Source: Polyangiaceae bacterium (GTDB lineage Bacteria > Myxococcota_A > Polyangia > Polyangiales > Polyangiaceae). Taken from it: a stretch of DNA of 64,000 nucleotides. The notes under the pieces are model-generated. The model had not been told where the DNA came from. It worked only from the letters and a program-made list of their open reading frames with translations, and searched no databases. Below, piece after piece: positions 47,721 to 56,827 of the stretch. How positions within the stretch are numbered: the stretch's first letter is position 1; each line of letters starts with the position of its first letter. The position numbers and the translations under genes are program-made. The stretch spans positions 120,787-184,786 of the forward strand of contig JAICUB010000007.1 in the NCBI GenBank assembly GCA_025936045.1, in the 5' to 3' direction.

Positions 47721-50654
47721 CTAGCGGTTGGTCGACGGCGGCGGCATCGACTCGAGCGTGCGCTTGACGACGCGAGCGAGCCCTTCAGCGCTGTACGGCT
47801 TCGGCAGCCAGGTGACGCTCGAACCCGAGCCCTCGTGCTCGGCGCGCCCGTGTCCGCTCACCATGATGCCGCGCTGGTTCGGAAAGAGCTGGCGGATCTT
47901 GAGCAGCGTCTCGAGCCCGTTCTCGCTTTCGTTGAGCGCGTAATCGACGATGATCAGGTCGTACGGGGCGGGGCCGGGTCGGATCGAGCCGGTCGCCGTG
48001 CGATTCCGGAATTCGTTCGTGAACCGAACCAAGGCCTCCGCGCCGCTCTGCAGCGTCTCGACCTGGTAGCCGAGATGGCGAAGGACACGCTTGGCCGCCT
48101 GCAGTTGGATCGGTTCATCGTCGACGATGAGGATGCGCGCCGAGCCGCCCGGCGCCACCGTGACCGCGCGCTCGGAGATCGGCGCGCCGCCGGAGCGCGG
48201 GAAAAACAGGGTGAACGTCGTCCCCTCGCCGAGCTTGCTCGTCACGTCGACGAAGCCGCCGTGCTCCTTCACGACGCCGTGCACGATGGCCAGGCCGAGC
48301 CCGCTGCCGCTCGTGTCCGCGAGGCGCTTGCGGCTGAAGAACGGCTCGAAGATGCGTGAGAGATCGCTCGCTCCGATGCCCGCGCCCGTGTCGGCGACCA
48401 CCACCGTCGCGTAGTCACCGGACGGGATGAGCTCGTAGGCGCCGAGCAGCGCGGGCAATGAAACGGCGCGCGTCCGCACTTGAATGTGGCCGCTCGCGCT
48501 GATCGCTTCGGACGCGTTGCGGACGAGGTTGCCGATGGCGCGCACGAGGTGCGGCTCGGAAGCGAGCACGACGAGCGGCTCGACCGAGAGCTCGAGCTGC
48601 ACGCGCACGCTGCCGGCGCGCGGCGCGAGAAACCTGAGCGACTCCGGCGACATCGCCGCCGAGACGATCTCGTTCAAGTCGAGGGCCTGTTTCATGGTCG
48701 CGCCGGGCCGCCCGAGCAGCATCAAATCCTTGATGGTTTGCGCGGCGCGGAGGGCCGACGACTTGATGGTCGCCACGTCGAGCCTGAGCTCGGTGTCGTC
48801 CGTGAGCGTGCCGTTGTCGAGCTCGTCGAGCTCGCTCAGGATCACGTCCGGCAAGGTGACGAGCGGCCCGAGCGCGTTGTTGAGATCGTGCGCGACGCCG
48901 CCCGCGAGCACGCTGAGCGACGCCATGCGCTCGGCCGTGGCCAAGCGTTCCTGCACGCTGCGCTCGTGCAACGTCGTCGTCCGGACGATCTCCTGATGGA
49001 GCGCGACATTTTTGAGCGCGGCGCTCACCTGGCCGGACAGCATCGGAAACACGATGAACCCCGAGCCGAGCTCGAACGCCGCGACGCCGAGCTGCTCCGT
49101 CTCGTACGTGAGCGGCAGCACGCAGTAGGAGCGGCGCCGTTCGGGCTCACTCGGCGGCAAGAGCTTCGCCGAAGGGAACGTCGGCTCCGCGTACGTGCGT
49201 GTTTTGCCCTCCTCCACCCACAAAAAAGGGACGAGCTCGTGCCGATCCCCCTCCGCGTAGAGCGAGATGCTCGCGTTGCGCACGCGCAGCTCGACGAGCT
49301 CTTCGGCGACGACGCGCCGGAGCGTGTTCTCCTCGAGCGACGCCGTGGAAAGGCGCTCGCCGCTCCGCAGAAGGTTCTGGAACACGACGTCGGCCGTCAA
49401 ACGCTGGCGCGCCTGGGAACGCGTCATGGCCGCTTCGATCCGGCGCTCGGCAGGCTCCCACAACGGCTCGAGCACGGGACCGAGATCTTCACGGCGCAAG
49501 CGTGCGACCCAGCGCTGGAGCCTTTCGAAGGCGTCTTGACCGTCGATCGACTGCTCGAGCGTGTCCTCGAGTGCATCGAAGAACTCGCCGGAAGTGCCCG
49601 CGAGCTCGACCTCGAGCGCCTCGATCAGGCGCGCTTCCCAGGGCGCGGGGACGATCGACGGATCCGGGGCGGTCGCGGCGCGCAAGCGAGCGACGGGGCC
49701 TTCGTCGCGCTGCGCGCTCGCGCGATGTTGGGCACGGATTTCCTGCAACCCGCCGCGCTCGTCGCAGCCGCACGAGGCGCGAGCGACGAACTCCACGGGA
49801 AGCTCGGTGCGCTCCGCTACGGAGCGACCTGCGAGCTGATCGAGCACGAGCTCGACCGCGACCACGCCCATACGCTCGAGCGGCTGCCTCACGGTGGTGA
49901 GCGGCGGGCTCGAGAGACGCGACAGGACGAGATCATCGAAACCGGTGACGACGACGTCGCGAGGGATGCGCGCGCCGCGCCCGCGCAGCACCTCGATCGC
50001 GCTGAGCGCCATCGCGTCGTTGGCGACGATGAGCGCGTCGAACGGCACGCCCGTCTCGAGCAGCTCCAGCGCGGCCTTACCGCCCGTGGGCGTGTGAAAA
50101 TAGCCGTTCGCGAGCAAACGCGGGTCGAACTCGATGTCGTGGCGCGCGAGCACTTCGCGAAACACCGTGAGGCGCGCTTGTGAATCGGCGTTACGCGGGG
50201 GCCCGCTGATGAACGCGAGCCTGCGGCGGCCGTGCGCGCTGATGACGTGATCGACGAGCGCCGCCATGCCCGGCCGATTGTCGACGATCACGCTCGGGAT
50301 CCCGGGCAGCGCCGTCCCGATGCTCGCGATCGGGAGGTCGCCGAGGCGCTCGCAAAATTCGAGCAGGCGCTCGGCCCCCGTGAAGGCCGAAAGCCCGGCT
50401 GACAGCAGAATCACGCCGTCGGCCGACGTGTGATCGAGGAGCTCGTAGACACGCGTGTGCGCGGCGCCGACCGGGTTCGGATCCTCGAAGGGTCCGCCCG
50501 CGAGCAGGACGAGATCGATTTCGTGCTTCTGGCAGGTGGCGTCGAACGCCGCGCGCAGCTGCGGCTCGTAGCCGCCACTTACGTGATCGAAGTGGTCGAG
50601 AACGACGAGCAGGCGCTTGCGGGCCACCTCGCCACTCGCGTCAGTGGAAGGCAA
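47721..50654 (-). CDS. Soluble hybrid histidine kinase with LacI/RbsB-type sugar-binding sensor
   Basis: 977 aa with no signal peptide or transmembrane helix. Order: type-I periplasmic-binding-like domain as in LacI repressors (about 12-300: LLVVLDHFDHVSGGYEPQLR, HGRRRLAFISGPPRNADSQA, FDALIVANDAMALSAIEVLR, VTGFDDLVLSRLSSPPLTTV), a helical linker, a GAF-like region (about 430-570), HisKA with H589 in GGVAHDLNNALGPLV, HATPase_c (SGSGLGLAIVHGVVKEHGG), and a C-terminal receiver with D904 (DLIIVDYAL). The LacI-type DNA-binding helix-turn-helix is missing. It likely senses a sugar in the cytoplasm. The GH12 gene follows on the same strand. Overlaps the next gene's 3' end by 14 bases. Confidence 0.9.
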   Translation of the reverse strand: MPSTDASGEVARKRLLVVLDHFDHVSGGYEPQLRAAFDATCQKHEIDLVLLAGGPFEDPNPVGAAHTRVYELLDHTSADGVILLSAGLSAFTGAERLLEFCERLGDLPIASIGTALPGIPSVIVDNRPGMAALVDHVISAHGRRRLAFISGPPRNADSQARLTVFREVLARHDIEFDPRLLANGYFHTPTGGKAALELLETGVPFDALIVANDAMALSAIEVLRGRGARIPRDVVVTGFDDLVLSRLSSPPLTTVRQPLERMGVVAVELVLDQLAGRSVAERTELPVEFVARASCGCDERGGLQEIRAQHRASAQRDEGPVARLRAATAPDPSIVPAPWEARLIEALEVELAGTSGEFFDALEDTLEQSIDGQDAFERLQRWVARLRREDLGPVLEPLWEPAERRIEAAMTRSQARQRLTADVVFQNLLRSGERLSTASLEENTLRRVVAEELVELRVRNASISLYAEGDRHELVPFLWVEEGKTRTYAEPTFPSAKLLPPSEPERRRSYCVLPLTYETEQLGVAAFELGSGFIVFPMLSGQVSAALKNVALHQEIVRTTTLHERSVQERLATAERMASLSVLAGGVAHDLNNALGPLVTLPDVILSELDELDNGTLTDDTELRLDVATIKSSALRAAQTIKDLMLLGRPGATMKQALDLNEIVSAAMSPESLRFLAPRAGSVRVQLELSVEPLVVLASEPHLVRAIGNLVRNASEAISASGHIQVRTRAVSLPALLGAYELIPSGDYATVVVADTGAGIGASDLSRIFEPFFSRKRLADTSGSGLGLAIVHGVVKEHGGFVDVTSKLGEGTTFTLFFPRSGGAPISERAVTVAPGGSARILIVDDEPIQLQAAKRVLRHLGYQVETLQSGAEALVRFTNEFRNRTATGSIRPGPAPYDLIIVDYALNESENGLETLLKIRQLFPNQRGIMVSGHGRAEHEGSGSSVTWLPKPYSAEGLARVVKRTLESMPPPSTNR

Positions 50655-51069
50655 GCACGGCGCAGATCACGATGCCGAGCCCCGTAATGAGCATGATCGG
50701 ACCGAGCTTGGCCGCCGCAGCGAGCGCCGCGGCGTCCTCCTTCTCACGGAAGCGCTTGATCTTCACCTGCGAGAAGCCGATGAGCCCGCAAAGAATCAGA
50801 ACGAGCGTCAGCTTGATGTGAAAAGCGACGCCGCCCGACGCGAAGACGGTGCTCGCGCCGCGCGTGAACAGCATGCAGAGCCCGGAGGCGATGAGTAGGC
50901 CGAGCCCGATTGAGCCATTCTTCGCGACGGCGAGGGCGCGACGGAAGAACTGACCACGCTCGGCCGGCGCGAGATCCTGCGTCGCGACGCCGAGCCGCAT
51001 CATCGCAAAGCTCGTACCGACGCCCATGGCGAGCCCGATGAAATGGACGATGAGGAAGAAGTCCTGCAT
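50641..51069 (-). CDS. Small four-helix membrane protein
   Basis: 142 aa with four hydrophobic helices (FFLIVHFIGLAMGVGTSFAM, GSIGLGLLIASGLCMLF, FHIKLTLVLILCGLIGFSQV, GPIMLITGLGIVICAVLAFH). It resembles DUF2269/CopD-like small integral membrane proteins; no metal motif is conclusive. Its last 14 bases overlap the start of the LacI-type hybrid kinase, so the two are probably co-transcribed, but a functional link is not evident. Confidence 0.72.
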   Translation of the reverse strand: MQDFFLIVHFIGLAMGVGTSFAMMRLGVATQDLAPAERGQFFRRALAVAKNGSIGLGLLIASGLCMLFTRGASTVFASGGVAFHIKLTLVLILCGLIGFSQVKIKRFREKEDAAALAAAAKLGPIMLITGLGIVICAVLAFH

Positions 51070-51166
51070 TGCTCTGCAAGAGCGTATACCGACTTCGCCT
51101 CCCCGTGAGGGGCCCTCGTAGCAAGCGCGCGCCCTCAGAGCCGACCGGACCCAGCGCGAGGGCCGA

Positions 51167-51877
51167 TCAGAAGGGAATTTCGGCGCCGTCTTTCCAAAAT
51201 TTGCCGCTCACCTCGAACGGCAAGGTCACGAGCGCAAGCGCGCCCCGCGCCGATTCTACGGGGCTCCCGGGCGCGTTCGGGCCGCCGAGGTCCGTCTTCA
51301 CCCAACCCGGATCGAACGCGTTGACGCTCACCTTGCCCGCGAGCTCGCCCGCGAGGAGCAGCGTGAGGCCGTTGAGCGCGAATTTGCTCAGGCGGTAGCT
51401 CGGGATGTCGGTGAGGCGCATGCTCTCGAAGTTGCCGGCGCCCGAGCTCACGTTGACGAGCCGCGGCTCGCGACCGAGCGCGAGGAGCGGCAAGAGCGCG
51501 CGGCACAAGCGATAAGGCGCGACCAGGTTCACGCCGAGCGAATCGCGAAACGTCTCTTCGGAGGCGGCGCTGATGCCGCGCGTACCGCCGTCGAGCTGGA
51601 CGCCGGCATTGTTGAAGAGCACGTCGAGCGCGCCCCAGCGCTCCTTCACCGCGGCGGCGATACGAGCCGGAGCGCCCTCGGCGGTGAGCTCGGCTGCGAG
51701 GACGCGGAGACGCTCGCCGGAAGGATCGAGCTCCCGACGGGCGCGCTCGAGACGCCCTGGATCGCGCGACACGCCGAACACTTCGGCGCCCTCCGCGAGA
51801 AAGAGCCGCGCCGTCTCGAGGCCGACGCCGCGAGAAATTCCGGTGATGAGGATCCTGCGCCCGCTTAGCAAAGTCAT
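51167..51877 (-). CDS. SDR family oxidoreductase
   Basis: 236 aa classical short-chain dehydrogenase/reductase. NAD(P) motif ILITGISRGVGLETARLFL (TGxxxGxG), LFNNAGVQL, catalytic Ser in LVNVSSGAGNF and Tyr-Lys in IPSYRLSKFALNG. An Arg after the first strand (VSRDPGRLERARREL) hints at NADP preference. Substrate not predictable. It stands alone between the membrane protein and the ECF accessory gene. Confidence 0.92.
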   Translation of the reverse strand: MTLLSGRRILITGISRGVGLETARLFLAEGAEVFGVSRDPGRLERARRELDPSGERLRVLAAELTAEGAPARIAAAVKERWGALDVLFNNAGVQLDGGTRGISAASEETFRDSLGVNLVAPYRLCRALLPLLALGREPRLVNVSSGAGNFESMRLTDIPSYRLSKFALNGLTLLLAGELAGKVSVNAFDPGWVKTDLGGPNAPGSPVESARGALALVTLPFEVSGKFWKDGAEIPF

Positions 51878-51923
51878 ACTGCCGGCTTATACCGCGGGGC
51901 ACCAGCTTTGGAACCGGCGGGAG

Positions 51924-52715
51924 CTACGGCCCTGTAAGCTCGGCGGGCAACGCCGCGAGCAAGCGCTGAGCGTCCTCACGCCGGTACGTCCCATAGCCGC
52001 CTTCGGCGAACGGCTTCAGCGCCGCGCGCGCTTCGTCATTCCGATGGAGGCGTACTAGGCAGAGCGCGCGGTTATAGCGCGCCTCCGGAGCCAGCGCGCC
52101 GCGCGGCGCCGCCTTCAGATACGCGTCCCACGCACCGAGGGCCCGCGCATCGTCATGCTCGACGAAGTGGACGTGATGGGCGGTGCGATAGAGCTCGAAC
52201 GTTGGGTCCGCCGCCGCGTCCCCCGCAGCGGGAAGGGCGTGCGGGGGCGCGGCGGCGGAAAAGGTGGAGTTACCGGCGAGACCGGGCGCCGGCGCTTTGC
52301 GCGCCGGGCTCGGTTCGGGCGCCGGCGGCTCGGGCGGCGGCAGAATCACCTCGGTCCCTGCCGATGGCGGCGGAACGGCGGGTGGGGGCGCGACGGCAGC
52401 GCTCGCCTCGACCGCACGCGCGGTGGGCCGGCGCGGCGCCGGACGCAGGGGCAGCGCGTTCTCCCGGTGGATGCCGAGCGCGCGCGTGATCACGAGCATG
52501 ACCGCGCGGGTCTTGCCGGTGGCAGCGCCGAAAGCGCTCGCCGCGATGAACGTCGCGGCAATCGGGATCAAAAACGCCCAGCGCGTGCGGCGCTTCACGC
52601 GCTCGTCGTGCACGCTCGCCATGATGCGCGAGCGAGTGAAGCGGGCGCTCGCGTCGTCCCCCGCCGTCTCTTCCCGGAGGGCGCGCGCCGCGCGGGCGAG
52701 CAGGTCGTCGGTCAT
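51924..52715 (-). CDS. Membrane-anchored TPR protein paired with ECF sigma factor
   Basis: 263 aa. A cytoplasmic helical N-terminus (MTDDLLARAARALREETAGD), one transmembrane helix (WAFLIPIAATFIAASAFGAA), a long Pro/Ala linker, and a C-terminal TPR-like region (ALGAWDAYLKAAPRGALAPE, YNRALCLVRLHRNDEARAAL). It overlaps the ECF sigma stop by 4 bases. Layout parallels FecR-TPR proteins without the FecR domain, so it is probably the sigma factor's membrane regulator. Confidence 0.75.
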   Translation of the reverse strand: MTDDLLARAARALREETAGDDASARFTRSRIMASVHDERVKRRTRWAFLIPIAATFIAASAFGAATGKTRAVMLVITRALGIHRENALPLRPAPRRPTARAVEASAAVAPPPAVPPPSAGTEVILPPPEPPAPEPSPARKAPAPGLAGNSTFSAAAPPHALPAAGDAAADPTFELYRTAHHVHFVEHDDARALGAWDAYLKAAPRGALAPEARYNRALCLVRLHRNDEARAALKPFAEGGYGTYRREDAQRLLAALPAELTGP

Positions 52716-53311
52716 CGGACGCCCTCCTGTTCGAGCAGGGCGCGCAGCTTCTTTTTCGCGTGAAAAAGCCGCGTGCGCACCGTGCCCTCGGGTGCGCCGA
52801 CGATCTCCGAAACTTCGCTCGAGCTCCGTTCCTCGACCTCGCACAGGACGAACGCCACTCGCTGATCGAGCGGCAGAGCGTCGAGACAGCGCTCGAGGGC
52901 GCGCGCGAGCTCACGCTGCCCCGTCGTCTGTTCCGGATCGGAGCTGCCGCGCGCAGGCTCGCGCTCGTAGCGCTCCATCGCATAGCGCCGGCGCGCGGCC
53001 GCGCGCACGTGGTGCCGCGCGTGATTGACCGCGACCGAAATCAAAAACGTGCGGAGCGAAGCGTCGCCGCGATAATTCTTGATGGCTTGGGGCAGCGAGA
53101 CGAACACCTCGTGCAGGAGATCCTCGGCTGCCGCGACCTCCCCGACCAGGCGCTTCGCGAACGCGCGCACGGCGCTATGATGCACGTCGTACGCCTCGGC
53201 CACGGCCGTGCGATCGCCGAGCGTCAGCCGAACGACGAGGTCGCTGTGCAGGGCCCTTTCGCGCTCAACGAACGCCGAGTCCGTCATGGTCACGAGCTCA
53301 GAGAGCGTCAT
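52712..53311 (-). CDS. ECF sigma factor of the Ton cluster
   Basis: 199 aa from ATG 53311 (MTLSEL; 53287 is an alternative). Region 2: AVRAFAKRLVGEVAAAEDLL, HEVFVSLPQAIKNYRGDASL, RTFLISVAVNHARHHVRA. Region 4: ALPLDQRVAFVLCEVEERSS, IVGAPEGTVRTRLFHAKKKL. It lies downstream of the Ton-system genes (128-base gap after the surface-repeat gene) and overlaps the TPR partner gene. It may control the whole cluster. Confidence 0.88.
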   Translation of the reverse strand: MTLSELVTMTDSAFVERERALHSDLVVRLTLGDRTAVAEAYDVHHSAVRAFAKRLVGEVAAAEDLLHEVFVSLPQAIKNYRGDASLRTFLISVAVNHARHHVRAAARRRYAMERYEREPARGSSDPEQTTGQRELARALERCLDALPLDQRVAFVLCEVEERSSSEVSEIVGAPEGTVRTRLFHAKKKLRALLEQEGVR

Positions 53312-53439
53312 CGTAGTGCTTTGTGACGGGTCGAGCCGCGGGAAGGATCGGGGGCCCGACACGTAGTGCCCGCGCAGCGAAAGTCCGTTCAAAGCGCGCG
53401 TGCTTTTTTCTCAACCATCCGAATCGATTCGTCTTTTGG

Positions 53440-54978
53440 TCACAAAAAAGACAGCCCGAAGAAATAGGTGCCCCGTGCCGTGGGCCCCTGGCCTTTCACC
53501 CGCTGGGTGACCCCGCCCCCGGCGAACGCCGTCACGCCATGGATCGGCTCGAAGCCGACGCGCGCCTCGTAACGGACCTCGGAGCGGACGAGACTCTGAT
53601 TCGAATCGGTGAACGGCCCGCTGCTCTGGTGGGTCTCTCTATAGCCGCCGCCGAGCTCAGCGTAGAGCCGGTGACGGAGCTCCAGATGCAAGCCGAGCGT
53701 CTCCTGATGGCTCGGTCGATCGTGGCTCGGATCATCGCCGATGGCGAGCTCCGAATACGTGTACCCGACGACGGACTTCACGCCGACCATCAGGTTTACG
53801 TCGGGGCCGGAGTACCAAACACTCGGCTGCAAGCGCCCGTTCTTCGCGATGCTGATCAAGCCGATCGCGCCGCCGTCAACGTCTCCCGTCGCGACGTTGA
53901 CGAGACCGAGCTGCAGGCCCTTCACGGGCCCCGCCACGTTCACGAGCCCGAGCTGGAGCCCTTGCGTCGGGCCAGCCACGCTCACGAGACCGAGCTGACC
54001 GCCACGTACCGAACCCGCGACGGCGAGGACGCCGCCGCCCTGCACGCCGACGACGTCGCGCGCGACGGCCACGATTCCGGCGCCCTGAATGCCGAAAGCA
54101 AGGTGCGTCGAGCTGACGACGAACGCGCCCTGCACGCCACGGCTGTCGCCGTCACGCGCGTCCACGACCCCGGCGACGCTCAGGCCGCGAAGCTCCCCGT
54201 AGCCTTCGTTCACGAGCGACGAAAACTGCATGCCGCGAACCGGCCCCGAGCGATTCCAGAAAAGGCCGACGGAAAGCCCTTCGACCGGGCCGTCCGAGCG
54301 GAAGTATCCGAACGTACCGCCCGCGCCGCGGATCGCGCCGACGCGCGAGTAGACGAGGCCGAGCTCGAGATTCAGGCGTCGCTGCTCGGTGTGTTCGAGT
54401 CCGGTGAGCGGATAGTAGAGCGAGACGTTCCCCGCGAAGCGCTTCGGCTCGATCAACGCGGGCCCGGGCGCGCGCTTCGGCGGCGCCGGCTTGGTCGGCG
54501 GCGCCTGGGGCGGAGTCGTCGTTACGGGGACAGCTGGCGGCGGCAGCGGTGGCGGCGGCGCCACCTCCTCGGGCTCCGCCGTGGTCGCCGGAGCGAGCTG
54601 CTTCAAGAGCTCGGCCGCTTCGTCGCGGGCGAGATTTCCCGCGAGGAACGCGACGGTTTGCAGCGCCCGCTCCGAATCCCGCGGCAAGTCGACGGAACGC
54701 GTGACCGGCTCGCGATCGGGCGCGTAGTACGTGACGTTCGCGCGCCGGCCCGTCATCGCGATTTCGAGCCGTTCCTCGGCGTTCGGCGCGAGCACGAGCG
54801 CGACGCCGAGCTCGTGTTCGATCGCCGCTCGAACCCGCGCGGCGTCGAGACCGGAGCCGCCCACACTGATCACCGCGGGTAGGCCCGGCTGCTCCGCGCG
54901 CGCCACCACCGCGACCAACGACGCGGCGAGCGCGCAGCCGAGGAGCACGAGACGAGACACCGAGACGAACGCTCGCAT
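53440..54978 (-). CDS. LA_2272-type surface-repeat outer-membrane protein
   Basis: 512 aa. Signal peptide (LVLLGCALAASLVAVVARAE), an N-terminal domain (about 30-125), a Pro-rich linker (about 130-160) and a C-terminal region of short repeats following V-x-G-[LV]-Q-[LG]-G-L-V-[NS]-V-A-G (e.g. GLQLGLVNVAGPVKGLQLGL), as in LA_2272-family surface-repeat proteins. It ends ARGTYFFGLSFL with terminal aromatic strand. It overlaps the TonB gene's stop by one base, tying it to the Ton operon. The N-terminal domain resembles that of the 40204-41199 protein in length and position. Confidence 0.78.
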   Translation of the reverse strand: MRAFVSVSRLVLLGCALAASLVAVVARAEQPGLPAVISVGGSGLDAARVRAAIEHELGVALVLAPNAEERLEIAMTGRRANVTYYAPDREPVTRSVDLPRDSERALQTVAFLAGNLARDEAAELLKQLAPATTAEPEEVAPPPPLPPPAVPVTTTPPQAPPTKPAPPKRAPGPALIEPKRFAGNVSLYYPLTGLEHTEQRRLNLELGLVYSRVGAIRGAGGTFGYFRSDGPVEGLSVGLFWNRSGPVRGMQFSSLVNEGYGELRGLSVAGVVDARDGDSRGVQGAFVVSSTHLAFGIQGAGIVAVARDVVGVQGGGVLAVAGSVRGGQLGLVSVAGPTQGLQLGLVNVAGPVKGLQLGLVNVATGDVDGGAIGLISIAKNGRLQPSVWYSGPDVNLMVGVKSVVGYTYSELAIGDDPSHDRPSHQETLGLHLELRHRLYAELGGGYRETHQSSGPFTDSNQSLVRSEVRYEARVGFEPIHGVTAFAGGGVTQRVKGQGPTARGTYFFGLSFL

Positions 54979-55736
54979 CACTGCTCGACCACGAAGCGAC
55001 ACGTGTAACGAACCATGGTAGCGACTTTGCGTCCGTCTTTGTCGCGCGGCGGCGACCACACCGAGGCGAGCAGCGTCTTTTTGCACGCGTCGCCGAACCC
55101 CGCGAACGTCTCGGTTTCGAGCCGCACCTGGCGCACGCGCCCGTCCGGCTCGATGCGCGCCTGCACGCTCGCGGAGCCCCCGACGCCGCGCTGCTGGGCC
55201 GCGGCGGGATACCGCTCGCGCAAGTCGCCCGCGAGCGCGGGTGGAACCGGCCGCGTCGAAAGGTCGGCCGCGCCGACGAGCGGGACGTCGGCGCCACGAG
55301 CGCTCGGTCGCACCGGCGCGTCGCTCGCGAGCGGTCGCGGCCCCGCGGCGCCGATCGGTCCCACGGGCCCGTTCAGCGCGCTGCCGTTGCCGACGGCGGA
55401 GCTCCAGGCAGCGCCCCCAGCGTCGTTCGTCAGCGTGACACCGCGCAGATCCACGGGCGGCGGAGCGGCGGGCGCGGGCTGCGGCTCCACGCTCGGAGCG
55501 GCCTTCGGCTTCGCTTTGGCGCGGTGGGGTTCGGGCTTCGGCGGCTCGCGCGGCGGCTTCGGCGCTTCGACCGGCGCCGGCGCCGGCGCCGCGTCATACA
55601 CGCGGAACGAGACGTGACTAGGCGGCCGTTCGTGCGGCACGTCCGGCGCGAAGCCGAGCGACGCGTACGCGAAGCCGTGCGCGGCCACGCTCGCGAGCGC
55701 TGCGGCGACCAACCCGACGAAGGGATGCCGAGCCAT
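54978..55736 (-). CDS. tonB: TonB family energy transducer
   Basis: 252 aa. N-terminal membrane anchor (MARHPFVGLVAAALASVAAH, then GFAYASLGF), a Pro/Lys/Ala linker (APKPPREPPKPEPHRAKAKP) and a TonB C-terminal domain (about 175-250: RERYPAAAQQRGVGGSASVQ, ARIEPDGRVRQVRLETET). It transmits proton-motive energy from ExbBD to the receptor. The start at 55736 is preferred over an upstream in-frame ATG inside exbD. Sits 7 bases after exbD. Confidence 0.85.
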   Translation of the reverse strand: MARHPFVGLVAAALASVAAHGFAYASLGFAPDVPHERPPSHVSFRVYDAAPAPAPVEAPKPPREPPKPEPHRAKAKPKAAPSVEPQPAPAAPPPVDLRGVTLTNDAGGAAWSSAVGNGSALNGPVGPIGAAGPRPLASDAPVRPSARGADVPLVGAADLSTRPVPPALAGDLRERYPAAAQQRGVGGSASVQARIEPDGRVRQVRLETETFAGFGDACKKTLLASVWSPPRDKDGRKVATMVRYTCRFVVEQ

Positions 55737-55743
55737 CGATTCC

Positions 55744-56166
55744 TCAGTGCGCTCCGCCGAGATCCTCGGGCCGGACGTCGAGGGCGAATTCGGTAACATG
55801 TTCTTGCCTCAAGAGGTCAATCAGTCGGATCACGCGCTGATGGGGAACGCGACCGTCGGCGGCGATCACCGCGCGAATGTCGGGCCGGGCGCGCTTCACC
55901 GCGGCGACGCGCCCGTGGAGCTCGGGTTCCTCCATCCGGCGCCCGTCGAGGTAGAGCCCGCCGTGCTGGTCGATCGAAAGGGCCAGGGTTTGCGGCACGC
56001 TTTCCCCCGTCGCAGCCTTCGGCAAATCGACGGGGATCGCGCGGGACGCGATGTAGCCCGCCGTCACCATCAACACCACGAGCAAGACGAGCACCACGTC
56101 CACGAGCGGCGTCACGTTGATGCCGACGATCTCCTCGTCGCCGTTCGAGCTTGCCATGCCTGCCAT
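55744..56166 (-). CDS. exbD: ExbD/TolR family biopolymer transport protein
   Basis: 140 aa. Single N-terminal helix with the functional Asp (INVTPLVDVVLVLLVVLMVT, Asp of PLVD) and a periplasmic C-terminal domain (LDGRRMEEPELHGRVAAVKR, VIAADGRVPHQRVIRLIDLL). Partners ExbB and TonB, with genes 4 and 7 bases away. Confidence 0.92.
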   Translation of the reverse strand: MAGMASSNGDEEIVGINVTPLVDVVLVLLVVLMVTAGYIASRAIPVDLPKAATGESVPQTLALSIDQHGGLYLDGRRMEEPELHGRVAAVKRARPDIRAVIAADGRVPHQRVIRLIDLLRQEHVTEFALDVRPEDLGGAH

Positions 56167-56170
56167 CGGC

Positions 56171-56812
56171 TCACTCCGCGTCCGAGAACGCCGCGCGGCG
56201 CTCCGCTTTCAGATACGCGAGCACCTCGTGGCCGAGCGCGTCGCTCTGGCCGAGACGCGCCTTGATCGCGCGATGAAACAGGTTAAAAAACGCGATGGCC
56301 GGCAGCGCCACCAGGATGCCGATCGCCGTCGCGATCAGCGCCTCGCCGATCTCGGCCATCAAGCTCGCGGAGACCTGGCCGGCCGACTCGCTCAAGCGAT
56401 GAAAGGCGCGCACGATGCCGATGACGGTCCCGAGCAGCCCGATGAACGGCGCGTTCGAGCCGAGCGTCCCCAAAAACCCCAGGTTTCGCTCGAGCTTCAG
56501 CCGGACGAGCTCGCGTTCGGCGAGGATGCGCTCTTCGGCGCTCGCGGCTCCGTCCGCGTCGAGCCCGGCGCGCGCGACCGTCGCCTCGAAGCTCGGTGAG
56601 CCGTCGAGCCGGCGCCGCGCCGCGGGCACGTCGTGCGCGGCGAGCAGCGCCCGCACCTCGCGGCGCAGGCGCGTGAGGTTGTCGCGCGACGACCAGAAGA
56701 GCACGGCGCGCTCGATCACGATCGCGAGCGCGACGACGGAAGCGATGACCAGCACCCACAAGATCCAGTGAGAGCCGTAATTGGCGATGCGTTGAATGCG
56801 TTCGATGTTCAT
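56171..56812 (-). CDS. exbB: ExbB/TolQ/MotA family proton channel protein
   Basis: 213 aa. First helix WILWVLVIASVVALAIVIER, then a long cytoplasmic loop, and the conserved pair NAPFIGLLGTVIGIVRAFHR and ISEALIATAIGILVALPAIA-like (here GEALIATAIGILVALPAIAF) forming the channel. It forms the ion-conducting part of the Ton motor with ExbD. It follows the lipoprotein gene by 15 bases. Confidence 0.92.
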   Translation of the reverse strand: MNIERIQRIANYGSHWILWVLVIASVVALAIVIERAVLFWSSRDNLTRLRREVRALLAAHDVPAARRRLDGSPSFEATVARAGLDADGAASAEERILAERELVRLKLERNLGFLGTLGSNAPFIGLLGTVIGIVRAFHRLSESAGQVSASLMAEIGEALIATAIGILVALPAIAFFNLFHRAIKARLGQSDALGHEVLAYLKAERRAAFSDAE

Positions 56813-56827
56813 CGGTTCTCTTTTCCG

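Noticed and set aside
48480..50183. Long plus-strand open frame (567 codons)
   Set aside because: It is antisense to the LacI-type hybrid kinase, composed of Arg/Ala/Glu-rich low-complexity sequence, and typical of high-GC mirror frames.
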